Assembly (NCBI GenBank): GCA_910577105.1
Contig: CAJTMB010000005.1
Span: 57,053 to 121,052, forward strand
Length of the DNA stretch: 64,000 nucleotides
DNA from: an uncultured Lachnospiraceae bacterium
Lineage (GTDB): Bacteria; Bacillota; Clostridia; Lachnospirales; Lachnospiraceae
Direction of reading: 5' to 3'
How positions within the stretch are numbered: the first letter of the stretch is position 1; each line of letters begins with the position of its first letter. Under the pieces are notes generated by a model. It saw nothing but the letters and a program-made list of their open reading frames with translations, was not told the origin of the DNA and ran no database searches. Position numbers and translations under genes: made by a program. Below are positions 17,552 to 26,316 of this stretch, in pieces.

Positions 17552-19729
17552 TCAGTCCTCAGATAAGGCATTCTGTCCGCCATCCAACGTAATAGCAAAG
17601 GTGTCTGCAATAGCGTCCAATCTGGAACCCCACTCATATGCTGCAGGAAAACCGGTGGAAACCACCCATACATCGTTGTCCTGTCCATACACCCTTGCCT
17701 CCAGCAAAAGCTGCTCCTCGCCTTCTCCTTCAAACTTTTGCAGCTTTTTGCTGTATTCATCATAGGAATATCCCTCAGCCGTCATGTCAGCCGCCACATC
17801 TGCCAAAGTCTTATCCGTATAGTGGGCCACTCCCAAACTGATTTCGGGAGAATAAACCGCAGATATCAGGTGGGGAGACTGCAGCGTCTTATCATAAATC
17901 TGCCATCCGTCGTCCGGAATATAGATGGAGAAACCATCTCCCACATAAAGTGTGGCAGGCATCTCCTCAAGCATCCCTTCAAGCATACACGAAATCACCG
18001 CCGTTTTTTCTCTTACATTTCCCGCAGGCCTTTCTCCCACAAATTCTGGATTGTCCAGTATCTGCGTCAAATCGGCGGTAAATAGTTCGTCGCCGGGAAA
18101 ACAGTCGTTTTCCATCAGAAAAGCACGATAGGAAAGGGTATCTTCAACTTGTTCAAATACCAGATAAGTGCTGCCGGCATATTCGGGCGTTACCCAGCCA
18201 TCCGCATCCATGGTCATGCCGCCTGCAAGCACCACTGTTTCGGGGTCGGCAGCCAGAAATTCATAGTTCATGCAGTATATTTGCAGGGTCGCGCCATCCA
18301 AATCGTCATAGGTATAGACTTGCTCCAACGATGTGATTCTCCAATTACGGTAAACACCGTTTTCTGTACCCTCAAATTTTTGCTCCGCCAGACTCATGGC
18401 GACATCCTGAACTACAGAAGGAATTTCCCCTTCCCCGCTCAAAATTCCACCTATGCCGTTATTCTCCTTTTCACCGTCCGCAGCGCCCAAGGAAGCATTA
18501 TCCCACGCTTCAAACTGAATCCATTTTCCATCCATATTTACCGCAATACCACTGCCGTTAAATATGATTTCCGAACCGATATATCCAAAATTGGACTGCA
18601 ACTCTTCCTCCGGTCTTTCCGCCTCCGTCACGGCAGAAGCAATAAACCCAATATGGGGGGAATCCAGCACCGACGCTTCGGCCTCCTTCGCAACCATATC
18701 GGAAACATTTTCTCCTGTGGATACATACAGCCTGCCCATTACATAAAGCATCTGTTCTTCTTTTGCCTTGGCTGATGTTGCAAAGAGTACAACAACGGAA
18801 ACCACCAAAGCTATACTTAACAAAACGATTCCTATTGTTACTTTTCTGGTCTTCATGATGGCGGTAATCCTTTCTTCAATGGCATTTTTGCTGAAGTTAT
18901 TACACAACGGCATCAATGTGCTTCTTTTTTCTTCCATGGAAAGCAGGGTTCTCGCATAGGTAGATTTTGAAGTCTGCCCAAACCGGCGCACAACGCTTTC
19001 ATCACAGGACAGTTCAATGTCCCTGTTAAACAGAATATACATTGCCCAAACCAGGGGATTGAACCAATGGATACACAATACAAACGCAGCGCTCAGCTTC
19101 CATACCATGTCAAAATGACGGATGTGCATATATTCATGCAGCAGGATATACTGTAACTGCTGCGTGTCATCCCATTCGGTTTTCTTTGGCATCAAAATCA
19201 CCGGCTTCAGTATGCCGTAAGTCAGGGGCGCAGCAATCCTGTCCGACTGCCTGACTCTGATTGGACGCTTCAGGGAATGCTCCTTCATCCACCCGAGAAT
19301 ATACGCATTCCTGACGGGCAGTGACGTACGAAACTCCAAATAACAGCGCAGATAAGACACTGCAAAGAAAATTATGCACAATGCCGTTCCCGCAAGCCAC
19401 AGCGCCTTCCATTCCATTACACCATGTCCGTTGTTCACTTCCTTTTCCGCGGGAGCGGGATTTGTGTTCATCTGCACCTCTTCCATCGGAAAAATAACGG
19501 CATTCCCGGGAACATCCGCCATTGCCTCCTGTATGGGGGCATTTCTGCTTACAAATGTATATGCGCTCCACATGGATGGTACGGAAAAAGGAACCGCCAG
19601 ACGCAGCAGCACAACTCCCCAGAGCAGTACGAATATTTTTTTTGGCAGCCTGTTCACTGTCAGGGCCCGCACAACAATAACAGCTATAATCATAACAGCG
19701 CCTGAAACACTCATCTGCAATAAATTCAT
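17552..19729 (-). CDS. BlaR1/MecR1-type M56 metallopeptidase sensor with atypical ectodomain
   Basis: The 725-residue protein has an M56 membrane peptidase half (about 1-310) with four or five membrane helices, the zinc motif H-E-Y-M-H (about 200) and the downstream E-L-S-C-D-E-S-V motif. A further membrane helix near 300-320 leads to an extracellular region of about 400 residues. That region shows no S-x-x-K penicillin-binding motif, unlike classical BlaR1. GAGGTG precedes the ATG at 19729; a GTG at 19738 overlaps that site. With the BlaI-type repressor gene 57 bases upstream it forms a signal-cleavage regulatory pair. The ligand is unknown and need not be a beta-lactam. Confidence 0.85.
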   Translation of the reverse strand: MNLLQMSVSGAVMIIAVIVVRALTVNRLPKKIFVLLWGVVLLRLAVPFSVPSMWSAYTFVSRNAPIQEAMADVPGNAVIFPMEEVQMNTNPAPAEKEVNNGHGVMEWKALWLAGTALCIIFFAVSYLRCYLEFRTSLPVRNAYILGWMKEHSLKRPIRVRQSDRIAAPLTYGILKPVILMPKKTEWDDTQQLQYILLHEYMHIRHFDMVWKLSAAFVLCIHWFNPLVWAMYILFNRDIELSCDESVVRRFGQTSKSTYARTLLSMEEKRSTLMPLCNNFSKNAIEERITAIMKTRKVTIGIVLLSIALVVSVVVLFATSAKAKEEQMLYVMGRLYVSTGENVSDMVAKEAEASVLDSPHIGFIASAVTEAERPEEELQSNFGYIGSEIIFNGSGIAVNMDGKWIQFEAWDNASLGAADGEKENNGIGGILSGEGEIPSVVQDVAMSLAEQKFEGTENGVYRNWRITSLEQVYTYDDLDGATLQIYCMNYEFLAADPETVVLAGGMTMDADGWVTPEYAGSTYLVFEQVEDTLSYRAFLMENDCFPGDELFTADLTQILDNPEFVGERPAGNVREKTAVISCMLEGMLEEMPATLYVGDGFSIYIPDDGWQIYDKTLQSPHLISAVYSPEISLGVAHYTDKTLADVAADMTAEGYSYDEYSKKLQKFEGEGEEQLLLEARVYGQDNDVWVVSTGFPAAYEWGSRLDAIADTFAITLDGGQNALSED

Positions 19730-19786
19730 ACCATTCACCTCACATTCTTCATAATATCAATCCTTGTTATCATGTCTTTCAACATA

Positions 19787-20146
19787 TTATTCCATGTCAT
19801 CCACAAGCTGTTTCAACTTCTCAATCTGTTCCCCCGACAGCTTCTTTCTGCCAAGCAGCGCGGCAAACAGCTTATCCACGGAACCGTCATAAACCTTATT
19901 AATCAGTTCATTCGTCTCCGCCTCCTGCACCTTCTCCTTTGGAATCAGGGCATGGCACATGAAATTCGGCTCTGAACGCTCAATGGCGCCTTTTTTAATA
20001 CATCTTTTTATCAAGGTATAGGTGGTGTTCATATTCCAGCCAACCTCTTCCTTTAATACATCTGAAATATGCTTGGCCGTGGTATCTCCCTCCCGCCAGA
20101 GTACATCCATTATTTTCAGTTCCGAATCAAATAATTTTATTTCCAT
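19787..20146 (-). CDS. BlaI/MecI/CopY-family repressor
   Basis: The 119-residue winged-helix repressor has the family pattern: S-E-L-K-I-M-D-V-L-W in helix 1, the recognition region around N-T-T-Y-T-L-I-K-R and a C-terminal dimerisation helix. The start at 20146 follows AGAGG. In the known systems the partner M56 protease leads to cleavage of the repressor near the hinge. Three matching palindromes in its own promoter (20198-20269) indicate autoregulation. Confidence 0.92.
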   Translation of the reverse strand: MEIKLFDSELKIMDVLWREGDTTAKHISDVLKEEVGWNMNTTYTLIKRCIKKGAIERSEPNFMCHALIPKEKVQEAETNELINKVYDGSVDKLFAALLGRKKLSGEQIEKLKQLVDDME

Positions 20147-20197
20147 CTCAATACCTCTCATTCTGCCATCTCAGCAATATTGCCGTCCAAAATTTGC

Positions 20198-20211
20198 ACT
20201 ACTATAGTAGT
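20198..20211. promoter_or_regulatory. BlaI-type operator 1
   Basis: Perfect 14-bp palindrome ACTACTATAGTAGT, form ACTAC-N4-GTAGT, between the promoter -10 and the repressor start. Confidence 0.8.
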
Positions 20212-20221
20212 TTGTATTTAT

Positions 20222-20250
20222 ATACTACCACAGTAGTTTGCATTTGTCAA
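20222..20250 (-). promoter_or_regulatory. Promoter of the BlaI/BlaR1-type operon
   Basis: Minus-strand TTGACA (20250-20245) and TAGTAT (20227-20222) are separated by 17 bases. Operator 2 covers the -10 and operator 3 lies just upstream of the -35, so bound repressor would block polymerase. Plus-strand TTGTCA (20244-20249) with TATATA (20267-20272) offers a divergent promoter towards 20424. Confidence 0.7.
20224..20237. promoter_or_regulatory. BlaI-type operator 2
   Basis: ACTAC-N4-GTAGT palindrome overlapping the -10 of the repressor promoter; starts 26 bases after operator 1. Confidence 0.8.
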
Positions 20251-20251
20251 C

Positions 20252-20269
20252 ATACTACTGTGGTAGTAT
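20252..20269. promoter_or_regulatory. BlaI-type operator 3
   Basis: ATACTAC-N4-GTAGTAT, the longest of the three, with 7-bp half sites. It lies just upstream of the minus-strand -35 and in the spacer of the possible divergent plus-strand promoter. Confidence 0.8.
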
Positions 20270-20423
20270 ATAAATTCACTAAAAAAACCCGACCGGAAAG
20301 AGAAATAATGACAGGGGATGCCGTATAAGAAAAAAGACAAAAGGCAGCATTTATTGTCGGGAAAAGTGTATTCGGAAATCATATACTGGAATGCATAAAA
20401 CAAATGATTAGGAGGGTGCATTT

Positions 20424-21347
20424 ATGGAAGCGCATATTTTGGAACATTACAGGAATACCGGAACGTACACTTATGCAGGAGGCTATAAGGAGTATTTCCG
20501 TTCCCTGCCGGATGATATTGCCGCGCTGGGCAGACTGGTATGCAGTCAGGTGATACACAGGGTAACCTTGAAAGAAGGAAACACCAATGCGAACGCGGCT
20601 CTTTTGTACGGAGATATGAACCGGTATCCATGGTATCGGATGAGATGTGAGGATGATGTGCTTTTGACGGCTCCGGCTCTGACCGCGAAACTGTTTCGGA
20701 TGGATGAGCGCGGTTTTGTGAAGGACCGGAAGGTAGAAAACAAGATTGTGGTAACGTGCCGCTACGTGTCCGTGCTGATGAGCACAATTCTGAAGGCGAA
20801 GGGGATTCCGGCGAGAAGCCGTGCCGGATTTGCGCCTTATTTCAAAGAAGGCGTCAGCATGGACCATTGGATAAATCAATATTACAATGAAATAGAGAGC
20901 CGCTGGGTTACCTTTGATGCGGATGGTTTTTACGAGGAAGGAGGCATGCCTCTCTCTCAATATGATATACCTGCAAAAAGCTTCGACTGGGCGGCTGAAG
21001 CCTATCTTTCCGTGAGAAGCGGAGAGACAGACGGCAAACAGTATCTGTATGCGGACGGACTGGGAACCTGCTCTCTTCCGGCTCTGGTCCGCTATCTGGT
21101 TTACGATTTCCACGCGCTTATGAATCAAGAGTTGACTTACAGTTTTATACCTGCATATCTGGACGGCAGGCTTGACAAGTTGACGGAAAAGGAATTGCAG
21201 GAGTTGGACCGGTTGGCGGAATGGATGTTGGAACCGGACAAATATTTTAATGAACTCTGCACAATCTGGAAGCTGGAGAGAAAATTCAGAGTTTTAAACA
21301 GTCCGCTCGTGGGGGCATATGACCACGGTGCAGAGTTTGAAAACTGA
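20424..21347 (+). CDS. Transglutaminase-like cysteine protease-fold protein
   Basis: The 307-residue protein shows the transglutaminase-core triad in order: Cys112 in V-T-C-R-Y-V-S-V-L, His148 in M-D-H-W-I-N-Q-Y-Y, Asp165 in W-V-T-F-D-A-D-G-F. The R-x-R-x-G-F motif between Cys and His is typical of the family. It has no signal peptide and is likely cytosolic. GGAGG precedes the ATG. It is divergent from the BlaI-type gene across the operator cluster and may be under the same repressor. Bacterial members are peptidases or amidases; the substrate is unknown. Confidence 0.85.
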   Translation: MEAHILEHYRNTGTYTYAGGYKEYFRSLPDDIAALGRLVCSQVIHRVTLKEGNTNANAALLYGDMNRYPWYRMRCEDDVLLTAPALTAKLFRMDERGFVKDRKVENKIVVTCRYVSVLMSTILKAKGIPARSRAGFAPYFKEGVSMDHWINQYYNEIESRWVTFDADGFYEEGGMPLSQYDIPAKSFDWAAEAYLSVRSGETDGKQYLYADGLGTCSLPALVRYLVYDFHALMNQELTYSFIPAYLDGRLDKLTEKELQELDRLAEWMLEPDKYFNELCTIWKLERKFRVLNSPLVGAYDHGAEFEN

Positions 21348-21385
21348 CAGATATGTAGCTGATGGAAAGAAGCAATGCAGGAATG

Positions 21386-21420
21386 AAAAAAGGCGCCTCC
21401 TGCATAATTCAGAAGGTGCC
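21386..21420 (-). terminator. Rho-independent terminator
   Basis: Arms 21392-21402 and 21410-21420 pair over 11 positions (one G/U-type, one mismatch), with a T run on the minus strand from 21391-21386. It ends the XRE regulator transcript 23 bases past its stop. Confidence 0.75.
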
Positions 21421-21442
21421 CATTCTTGTGATACAGTATATG

Positions 21443-22111
21443 CTACTTGCAGGCAATATAAATATCCATGCTCTCCCCATCCGTTTCAAAGCAGGGAATA
21501 ACATCCTTTTCCGTGTGTTCCAGACCATTTACGCGCATATATTCCATAAGAGTTTTATATGCGTTGGGAATAGTCACAAAAGGATTTTCAAAGGGGGATT
21601 CAACGTGTATCGCAGCATACTTGTGGTCGCCCTGCTCGTGTACTGCAATGTCAGGCGGAACAATCCCATCCGGCAGTATCCATGCTGCTTCATAGCCATG
21701 CATATTGAAAACATTAATCTGCTCCTGTGACACGTTTGGAAAATCCCAGCCTATGACACGAGGGTTATCCACGCCGCATTTACGGGCAATAGAAGATACT
21801 CTGTCGATTGCGTCCCCCTCCGGTTCGGAACTTATAACGGCATGTTTGATATAGCGGAAGGCAGGGACGGTCTCTACACGTAAATTTGTGTATGCCTCGC
21901 TACAAACAACCATATTATCGCGAAATAAGTTGTCCAGCGAGCAGTTGAAAAGCTTGCAAAGCTCTATCGCCTTGTCCATTTCAGGCTGCGTTGCATCCAG
22001 TTCCCATTTTGATATGGTCTGACGGCTGAGATTCATTTTTTCAGCCAAATCTTCCTGCGTCATATTTCCTCTCAGATGTCTTAAAAACTGCAAATTTTTT
22101 CCGAAGCTCAT
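21443..22111 (-). CDS. XRE-family regulator with effector-binding domain
   Basis: The 222-residue protein has an N-terminal Cro/CI helix-turn-helix (about 5-60, M-T-Q-E-D-L-A-E-K ... L-S-R-Q-T-I-S-K-W-E) and a C-terminal domain of about 140 residues resembling the GyrI/AraC effector-binding fold (V-P-A-F-R-Y-I-K-H-A-V, I-G-W-D-F-P-N, then M-D-I-Y-I-A-C at the end). Such proteins sense small hydrophobic molecules. It is single, convergent with the transglutaminase-like gene; the target is not evident. Confidence 0.85.
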   Translation of the reverse strand: MSFGKNLQFLRHLRGNMTQEDLAEKMNLSRQTISKWELDATQPEMDKAIELCKLFNCSLDNLFRDNMVVCSEAYTNLRVETVPAFRYIKHAVISSEPEGDAIDRVSSIARKCGVDNPRVIGWDFPNVSQEQINVFNMHGYEAAWILPDGIVPPDIAVHEQGDHKYAAIHVESPFENPFVTIPNAYKTLMEYMRVNGLEHTEKDVIPCFETDGESMDIYIACK

Positions 22112-22319
22112 ATAAATATTCTCCTTTTATTCTCTTGTGCAGCGCCGCATTATCAGTATAGTGTTTTCCATGGCAGACTGCAACCAATCTGTATGCGCTT
22201 TTTTGGGGAATTGCGCAACTTTAAAGTGCGGAGAATTTTTGATAAGATATATCGGTAGTTGGATGATAAACATACAGTATCAACGGTATTACCTTTTCCC
22301 ACAAAACTTAAATACAATC

Positions 22320-22862
22320 TTATATTTTGAATTCTTTTAAAATTACCGCATATTTTCTATAATCAGCTATTGAAGATTGAAAATCTTTTTGAGCTTCTTC
22401 GGGCAAATCCTCAAAAACTTCTTTTTCTACAAACTCTGCAATTTCTTCCATTGCATTAGCCACATCTTCTATTATTTGTTCAAAAGTACTAATCAGTGTA
22501 TAATGCATTAGACGATTTCTATATTGATAAATATGTATACTGGAAGTAAAAACATATTTCATTTCACATATATTTTTTAACCTAGAAATTCCCGACTTAA
22601 CATCCACACTTATATAGTCACCCTCTAAATAATCCGAATACTTAGCTTTATTCAAATCAGAAAAAATGAGCGTCCAGTGTTCCTGTTCCAATCTATACTT
22701 AACAAGTAACTCCAGACAATTTGCTAAATTCAATATGATATGCTTCACACATAATTTATCAAAAACACCCTGTCTAGATAAATCCAAAAATGGATCCAAT
22801 TCTGCATTTACCATTTCCATAGAATCATGCATATTGTTTAAAAAGAAAAGTTCATATTTCAT
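22320..22862 (-). CDS. HEPN-domain protein, possible RNase
   Basis: The 180-residue all-helical protein carries R115-N116-x3-H120 in Y-R-N-R-L-M-H, the canonical R-N-x3-H motif of HEPN ribonucleases. A helix of aromatic and acidic residues precedes it, as in the fold. It lies 59 bases downstream of the KilA-N gene, in the same direction, in a visibly AT-rich stretch. HEPN proteins are common in toxin and anti-phage systems, where they cut RNA. No minimal nucleotidyltransferase antitoxin is adjacent, so a toxin role is only a hypothesis. Confidence 0.65.
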   Translation of the reverse strand: MKYELFFLNNMHDSMEMVNAELDPFLDLSRQGVFDKLCVKHIILNLANCLELLVKYRLEQEHWTLIFSDLNKAKYSDYLEGDYISVDVKSGISRLKNICEMKYVFTSSIHIYQYRNRLMHYTLISTFEQIIEDVANAMEEIAEFVEKEVFEDLPEEAQKDFQSSIADYRKYAVILKEFKI

Positions 22863-22921
22863 AATACATCACCATTCACCTTCGTTTCCTTTGAAAAAGA
22901 AAACATTCATTCTGTTATTAT

Positions 22922-23776
22922 CTATCCCTTATGCAAATCCACTCCTAATCTTGGTAAATTATTTAAACTTACAGTTTCTAACGTCTGCAACTGCTGTACC
23001 GCCAATTGACGAAGCAACTCCATTCTTTCCTTTTGTTTCTTTCCCTGATTAATCAGAACTGCATTATAACTTTCTAAATTCGCAAGCACTAATAATTGAT
23101 TCAGTGTTGCCACATCCCGCATATTACCTTTTTCCATTGGATTTTCATCTTTCCATTGTTTCGCTGTCTTTCCAAATAAAACAACATTTAACATATCTGC
23201 TTCATTAGCATAGGTGCACGCAACCTGTTCAGGTGTTAATTCTGGTGGAATTAGATTTTCTTTAATTGCATCTGTATGTATCCTGTAATTCAACTTAGAA
23301 ATTTCTCTATTCAAATTCCACCCCAAAGACAACCGACTGTTTTCGTCTGTCTTTAAACGCCTATAATCTTTCATAATATACAGCTGAAACTCAGGAGAAA
23401 TCCAAGTTGCGAAAGACATGGCAATATCGCTATGGGCATATGTTCCTCCGTAGCGTCCTGCTTTTGAAACAATACCGATAGCATTTGTCGCTTCTATCCA
23501 TTTCTTAGGCGACATTGTAAAGGCATTGGCACCTGCCTGCTTTTTAAACCCCTCGAATTCGAGGGGTTTAAAACCTGAATTATGTAGTCTTTCCCAAAGT
23601 CCCAGAAATTCTATCACATCCCGATTTCTCATCCAGTTTTGAATAACCGCCGTTGGGTCATCGCTCTTATACCGGGCAATATCCGTCAATGAAATAAATT
23701 CATTTTCAAAATCCTGCGTATAAATTCTAATATCTATTCCATTAGCATGAATTGTATCTTTAATTATTTTCTCCAT
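22922..23776 (-). CDS. KilA-N domain protein
   Basis: The 284-residue protein has an N-terminal KilA-N DNA-binding domain: F-I-S-L-T-D-I-A-R, N-W-M-R-N-R-D, F-K-P-L-E-F-E-G-F, S-P-K-K-W-I-E-A-T-N-A-I-G, G-R-Y-G-G-T-Y-A-H-S-D-I-A-M-S-F-A-T-W-I-S-P-E-F. The C-terminal half is helical and unassigned. These proteins occur in phages and mobile islands. The start at 23776 follows AGGAG. A 32-bp perfect palindrome lies inside the gene. It starts 15 bases after the rlmD stop, whose tail looks altered, so the pair HEPN/KilA-N appears inserted here. Confidence 0.88.
   Translation of the reverse strand: MEKIIKDTIHANGIDIRIYTQDFENEFISLTDIARYKSDDPTAVIQNWMRNRDVIEFLGLWERLHNSGFKPLEFEGFKKQAGANAFTMSPKKWIEATNAIGIVSKAGRYGGTYAHSDIAMSFATWISPEFQLYIMKDYRRLKTDENSRLSLGWNLNREISKLNYRIHTDAIKENLIPPELTPEQVACTYANEADMLNVVLFGKTAKQWKDENPMEKGNMRDVATLNQLLVLANLESYNAVLINQGKKQKERMELLRQLAVQQLQTLETVSLNNLPRLGVDLHKG
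23542..23573. repeat. 32-bp perfect palindrome inside the KilA-N gene
   Basis: Two 16-base halves, TTTTAAACCCCTCGAA and its exact reverse complement, meet at the GAATTC centre 23557/23558. It encodes the conserved F-K-P-L-E-F-E-G-F-K motif on the minus strand. Confidence 0.95.
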
Positions 23777-23790
23777 TACTTCTCCTGCAA

Positions 23791-25299
23791 TCACATTATA
23801 ATCTTTTCGAAACGCTTAGTTCTCTTTTCCTTTAAAAATCTTCTGCTGTTGTAGGACAAAAGTACAACCGTCTCCACATGCACCGTATGCCCAAACTGGT
23901 CCACCGGACGCACCCTCCTAAGCTCATAACCGCCGTCACAAAGAATACGCAAATCCCGGGCAAGGGTCGCCGAATCGCAACTGACATAAACAATCCTTTC
24001 AGGCGCCATTTCCAGCATAACCTTCAGGCATTTTTCGTCACAGCCCTTGCGGGGCGGGTCCACAACAATGACATCCGGGCGCGCCATACTATCGCTTTCC
24101 TTTTCATGCCGGTGCTTCTCATAAAATTCCGGCAGGACTTCCTCCGCCTTACCTGTAAAAAACGCTGCATTTTCTATGTGGTTACGCTCTGCATTTGCCC
24201 GGGCGTCTTCGATGGCCTGCGGTAAGACCTCCACACCGTAAACCTGCCCTGCCCTCGTTGCCAGAAACAGGGAAATCGTACCGATGCCACAATACAAATC
24301 CCAAACCGTTTCTTTGCCGGTAAGACCTGCATACTGCAGTGCCAGACTGTATAATTTTTCTGTCTGCAAAGGGTTTACCTGATAAAAAGACAACGGAGAG
24401 ATGGCAAATTCCAGTTTTTCACCTGTAAACGGCATATCTTCTTTTTCCATGTCCCGGACGCGGATACAGTCCCGAATGGTGTCCTTTCCCCATATGGTGC
24501 GGACTTCTTTTCCCATAATGACATTGGTTTTTTCCGTGTTTATGCTTACCGACACACTTGTCATATTGTCGATTTGGGACAGTCTTTTCAGCAGTTCCTC
24601 CTGATGTGGCAGATATCCGTCCGGTTTCTTATGTCCGTTCAAAACAAGGCACACCATAATCTGTCCGGTTGCAAAGGCAGTGCGTATCAGGACATGGCGC
24701 ACCAGTCCTGTCCCGTTTTCTTCCTCGTATGGCGGCACATGAAATTCTTTCATGTAAGTTAGTATGGTTTCCAGTATTTCCCTGTTTTCTTCCCTGCCTA
24801 AAAAGCAGTCCGTATTGGCTATAATGGAATGCGTCCTGCCGGCATAAAACCCGGCTGCGGGATTTCCTTCCCTGTCCTTTCCAATCGGATACTGGGCCTT
24901 ATTGCGGTAACGGTACGGCGACTCCATGCCCACCACCGGCTCCAACACCCTTTTTACTTCCTCTTCGGCAAAGCCGCCCAGCCTTACCAGATGATTCTTC
25001 ACTTTGTCCTGTTTAAACAAAAGCTGCTTTTCATAGTCCATCGACTGAAGCTGGCAGCCGCCGCACTGTCTGTGGCAGGCACAGACAGGCTCCACGCGAA
25101 AAGGAGAAGGCGCAAGCACCTTCTCTAATCTGGCATAAGCATAATTTTTTTTCACTTTTGTAATTTTGGCTTCCACCGTATCGCCGATTACGGCGTCCTT
25201 GACAAACAATGGGAATCCGTTTATTTTTCCGATACCTTCCCCTGCTGTGCCCATGTCTTCAATGGTTACCTTTATCACATCATTTTTTTTGTATTCCAT
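23791..25299 (-). CDS. rlmD: 23S rRNA (uracil-C5)-methyltransferase, TrmA/RumA family
   Basis: The 502-residue protein starts with a TRAM domain (about 3-60), then the iron-sulfur cluster motif C-A-C-H-R-Q-C-G-G-C (about 73-82), the SAM-binding W-D-L-Y-C-G-I-G-T-I, the D-P-P-R-K-G-C motif and the catalytic Cys in V-Y-V-S-C-D-S. It methylates a uridine of 23S rRNA, using SAM. After the usual C-terminal V-E-T-V-V-L-L-S it carries about 20 extra basic residues ending K-I-I-M, a tail probably created when the KilA-N islet was joined. Paralogues (RlmCD) differ in target base. Confidence 0.93.
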   Translation of the reverse strand: MEYKKNDVIKVTIEDMGTAGEGIGKINGFPLFVKDAVIGDTVEAKITKVKKNYAYARLEKVLAPSPFRVEPVCACHRQCGGCQLQSMDYEKQLLFKQDKVKNHLVRLGGFAEEEVKRVLEPVVGMESPYRYRNKAQYPIGKDREGNPAAGFYAGRTHSIIANTDCFLGREENREILETILTYMKEFHVPPYEEENGTGLVRHVLIRTAFATGQIMVCLVLNGHKKPDGYLPHQEELLKRLSQIDNMTSVSVSINTEKTNVIMGKEVRTIWGKDTIRDCIRVRDMEKEDMPFTGEKLEFAISPLSFYQVNPLQTEKLYSLALQYAGLTGKETVWDLYCGIGTISLFLATRAGQVYGVEVLPQAIEDARANAERNHIENAAFFTGKAEEVLPEFYEKHRHEKESDSMARPDVIVVDPPRKGCDEKCLKVMLEMAPERIVYVSCDSATLARDLRILCDGGYELRRVRPVDQFGHTVHVETVVLLSYNSRRFLKEKRTKRFEKIIM

Positions 25300-25331
25300 C
25301 CGTATTCCAATGCCTCTCCAAAGCTATAACA

Positions 25332-26276
25332 TTATTCCATTCTGCTGTTTCTGAGATTGGTTTCAAATACACGGTTATACCCCAGCCAGCCGGCATCAGC
25401 GCTGCTGCCTAAGATTTCCGTCATCATTTCCAGTTTGGCGTCGGTATTATCCGCCATATTCAAAGCCACCGCTTCTATCAGAGCCGGTTTCTTTGGAGAA
25501 CCGTACTCATATTCTCCGTGATGCGATAAAATACAGTGCTTTAACTCCGAAGCCAGCACTGCCGGAAAACCGGGAATATCGCGTATCTTTTCCTCCAGCA
25601 TCTCACACCCCATGATAATATGGCCTAAAAGCTGTCCGTCATCCGTATAATCATTTTCCGGAAAGAGCGATATTTCCTTCACCTTCCCGATGTCGTGAAA
25701 CATAGCGGCAGGCAAAAGCAAATCTCTTTTCATCAGAGGAAAGGACTTACACAGATAGTCGCACAGTTTTGTTACACCCAGCGTATGCTCCAAAAGACCC
25801 CCTACAAAACCATGATGCATGGTTTTGGCAGCGGAAGATTTTCTGAATTTTTTGATAAATCCTTCATCCTCCGTAAAAAACGCCTGCAAAAGCCGTTTCA
25901 TATATGTATTTTCAATGGATTCTATAATGCCTAACAATTCCTGATACATGGCATCGTTATCTTTGCTGCTGACAGGCAGATAATCTGCCGGGTCATATTC
26001 CCCTTCCCTGCATACACGGATTCTTTTGATATTTGCCTGCAAAGCGCCCTGAAAATTGTTCACCTCACCGTATACTTCTATATAATCCAGTGTGTCATAT
26101 TCTTCAATCCCTGCACTGTTGGGGTCCCATACTTTTGCATCCATCGTACCCGTTTTGTCCTGCAATATCACATTTTCATAGGGCTTTCCGTTCTTTGTCA
26201 CCGCAGACTGCTTGTGCTTACAGAGATAAATATCAAAAATCCGGTCGCCTTCTTTATAATCTTTAATGTATTTCAT
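25332..26276 (-). CDS. yhaM: 3'-5' exoribonuclease YhaM-like, OB-fold plus HD domain
   Basis: The 314-residue protein has an N-terminal OB-fold (about 10-95, with L-Q-D-K-T-G-T-M-D-A-K-V-W) and a C-terminal HD hydrolase domain (H-H-G-F-V-G-G-L-L-E-H-T ... M-F-H-D-I-G-K). Order and length match Bacillus YhaM, a 3'-5' exoribonuclease that trims mRNA ends. The start at 26276 follows GGAGG with 5-base spacing. It lies 32 bases upstream of rlmD on the same strand. Confidence 0.9.
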   Translation of the reverse strand: MKYIKDYKEGDRIFDIYLCKHKQSAVTKNGKPYENVILQDKTGTMDAKVWDPNSAGIEEYDTLDYIEVYGEVNNFQGALQANIKRIRVCREGEYDPADYLPVSSKDNDAMYQELLGIIESIENTYMKRLLQAFFTEDEGFIKKFRKSSAAKTMHHGFVGGLLEHTLGVTKLCDYLCKSFPLMKRDLLLPAAMFHDIGKVKEISLFPENDYTDDGQLLGHIIMGCEMLEEKIRDIPGFPAVLASELKHCILSHHGEYEYGSPKKPALIEAVALNMADNTDAKLEMMTEILGSSADAGWLGYNRVFETNLRNSRME

Positions 26277-26316
26277 GCGTTCCTCCATCCTATCACTAAA
26301 TCCAACGTCGCCTTCT

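Noticed and set aside
22320..23776. HEPN/KilA-N pair called outright as a toxin-antitoxin system
   Set aside because: No known TA family combines these two, and neither resembles a nucleotidyltransferase antitoxin; kept as a hypothesis only.
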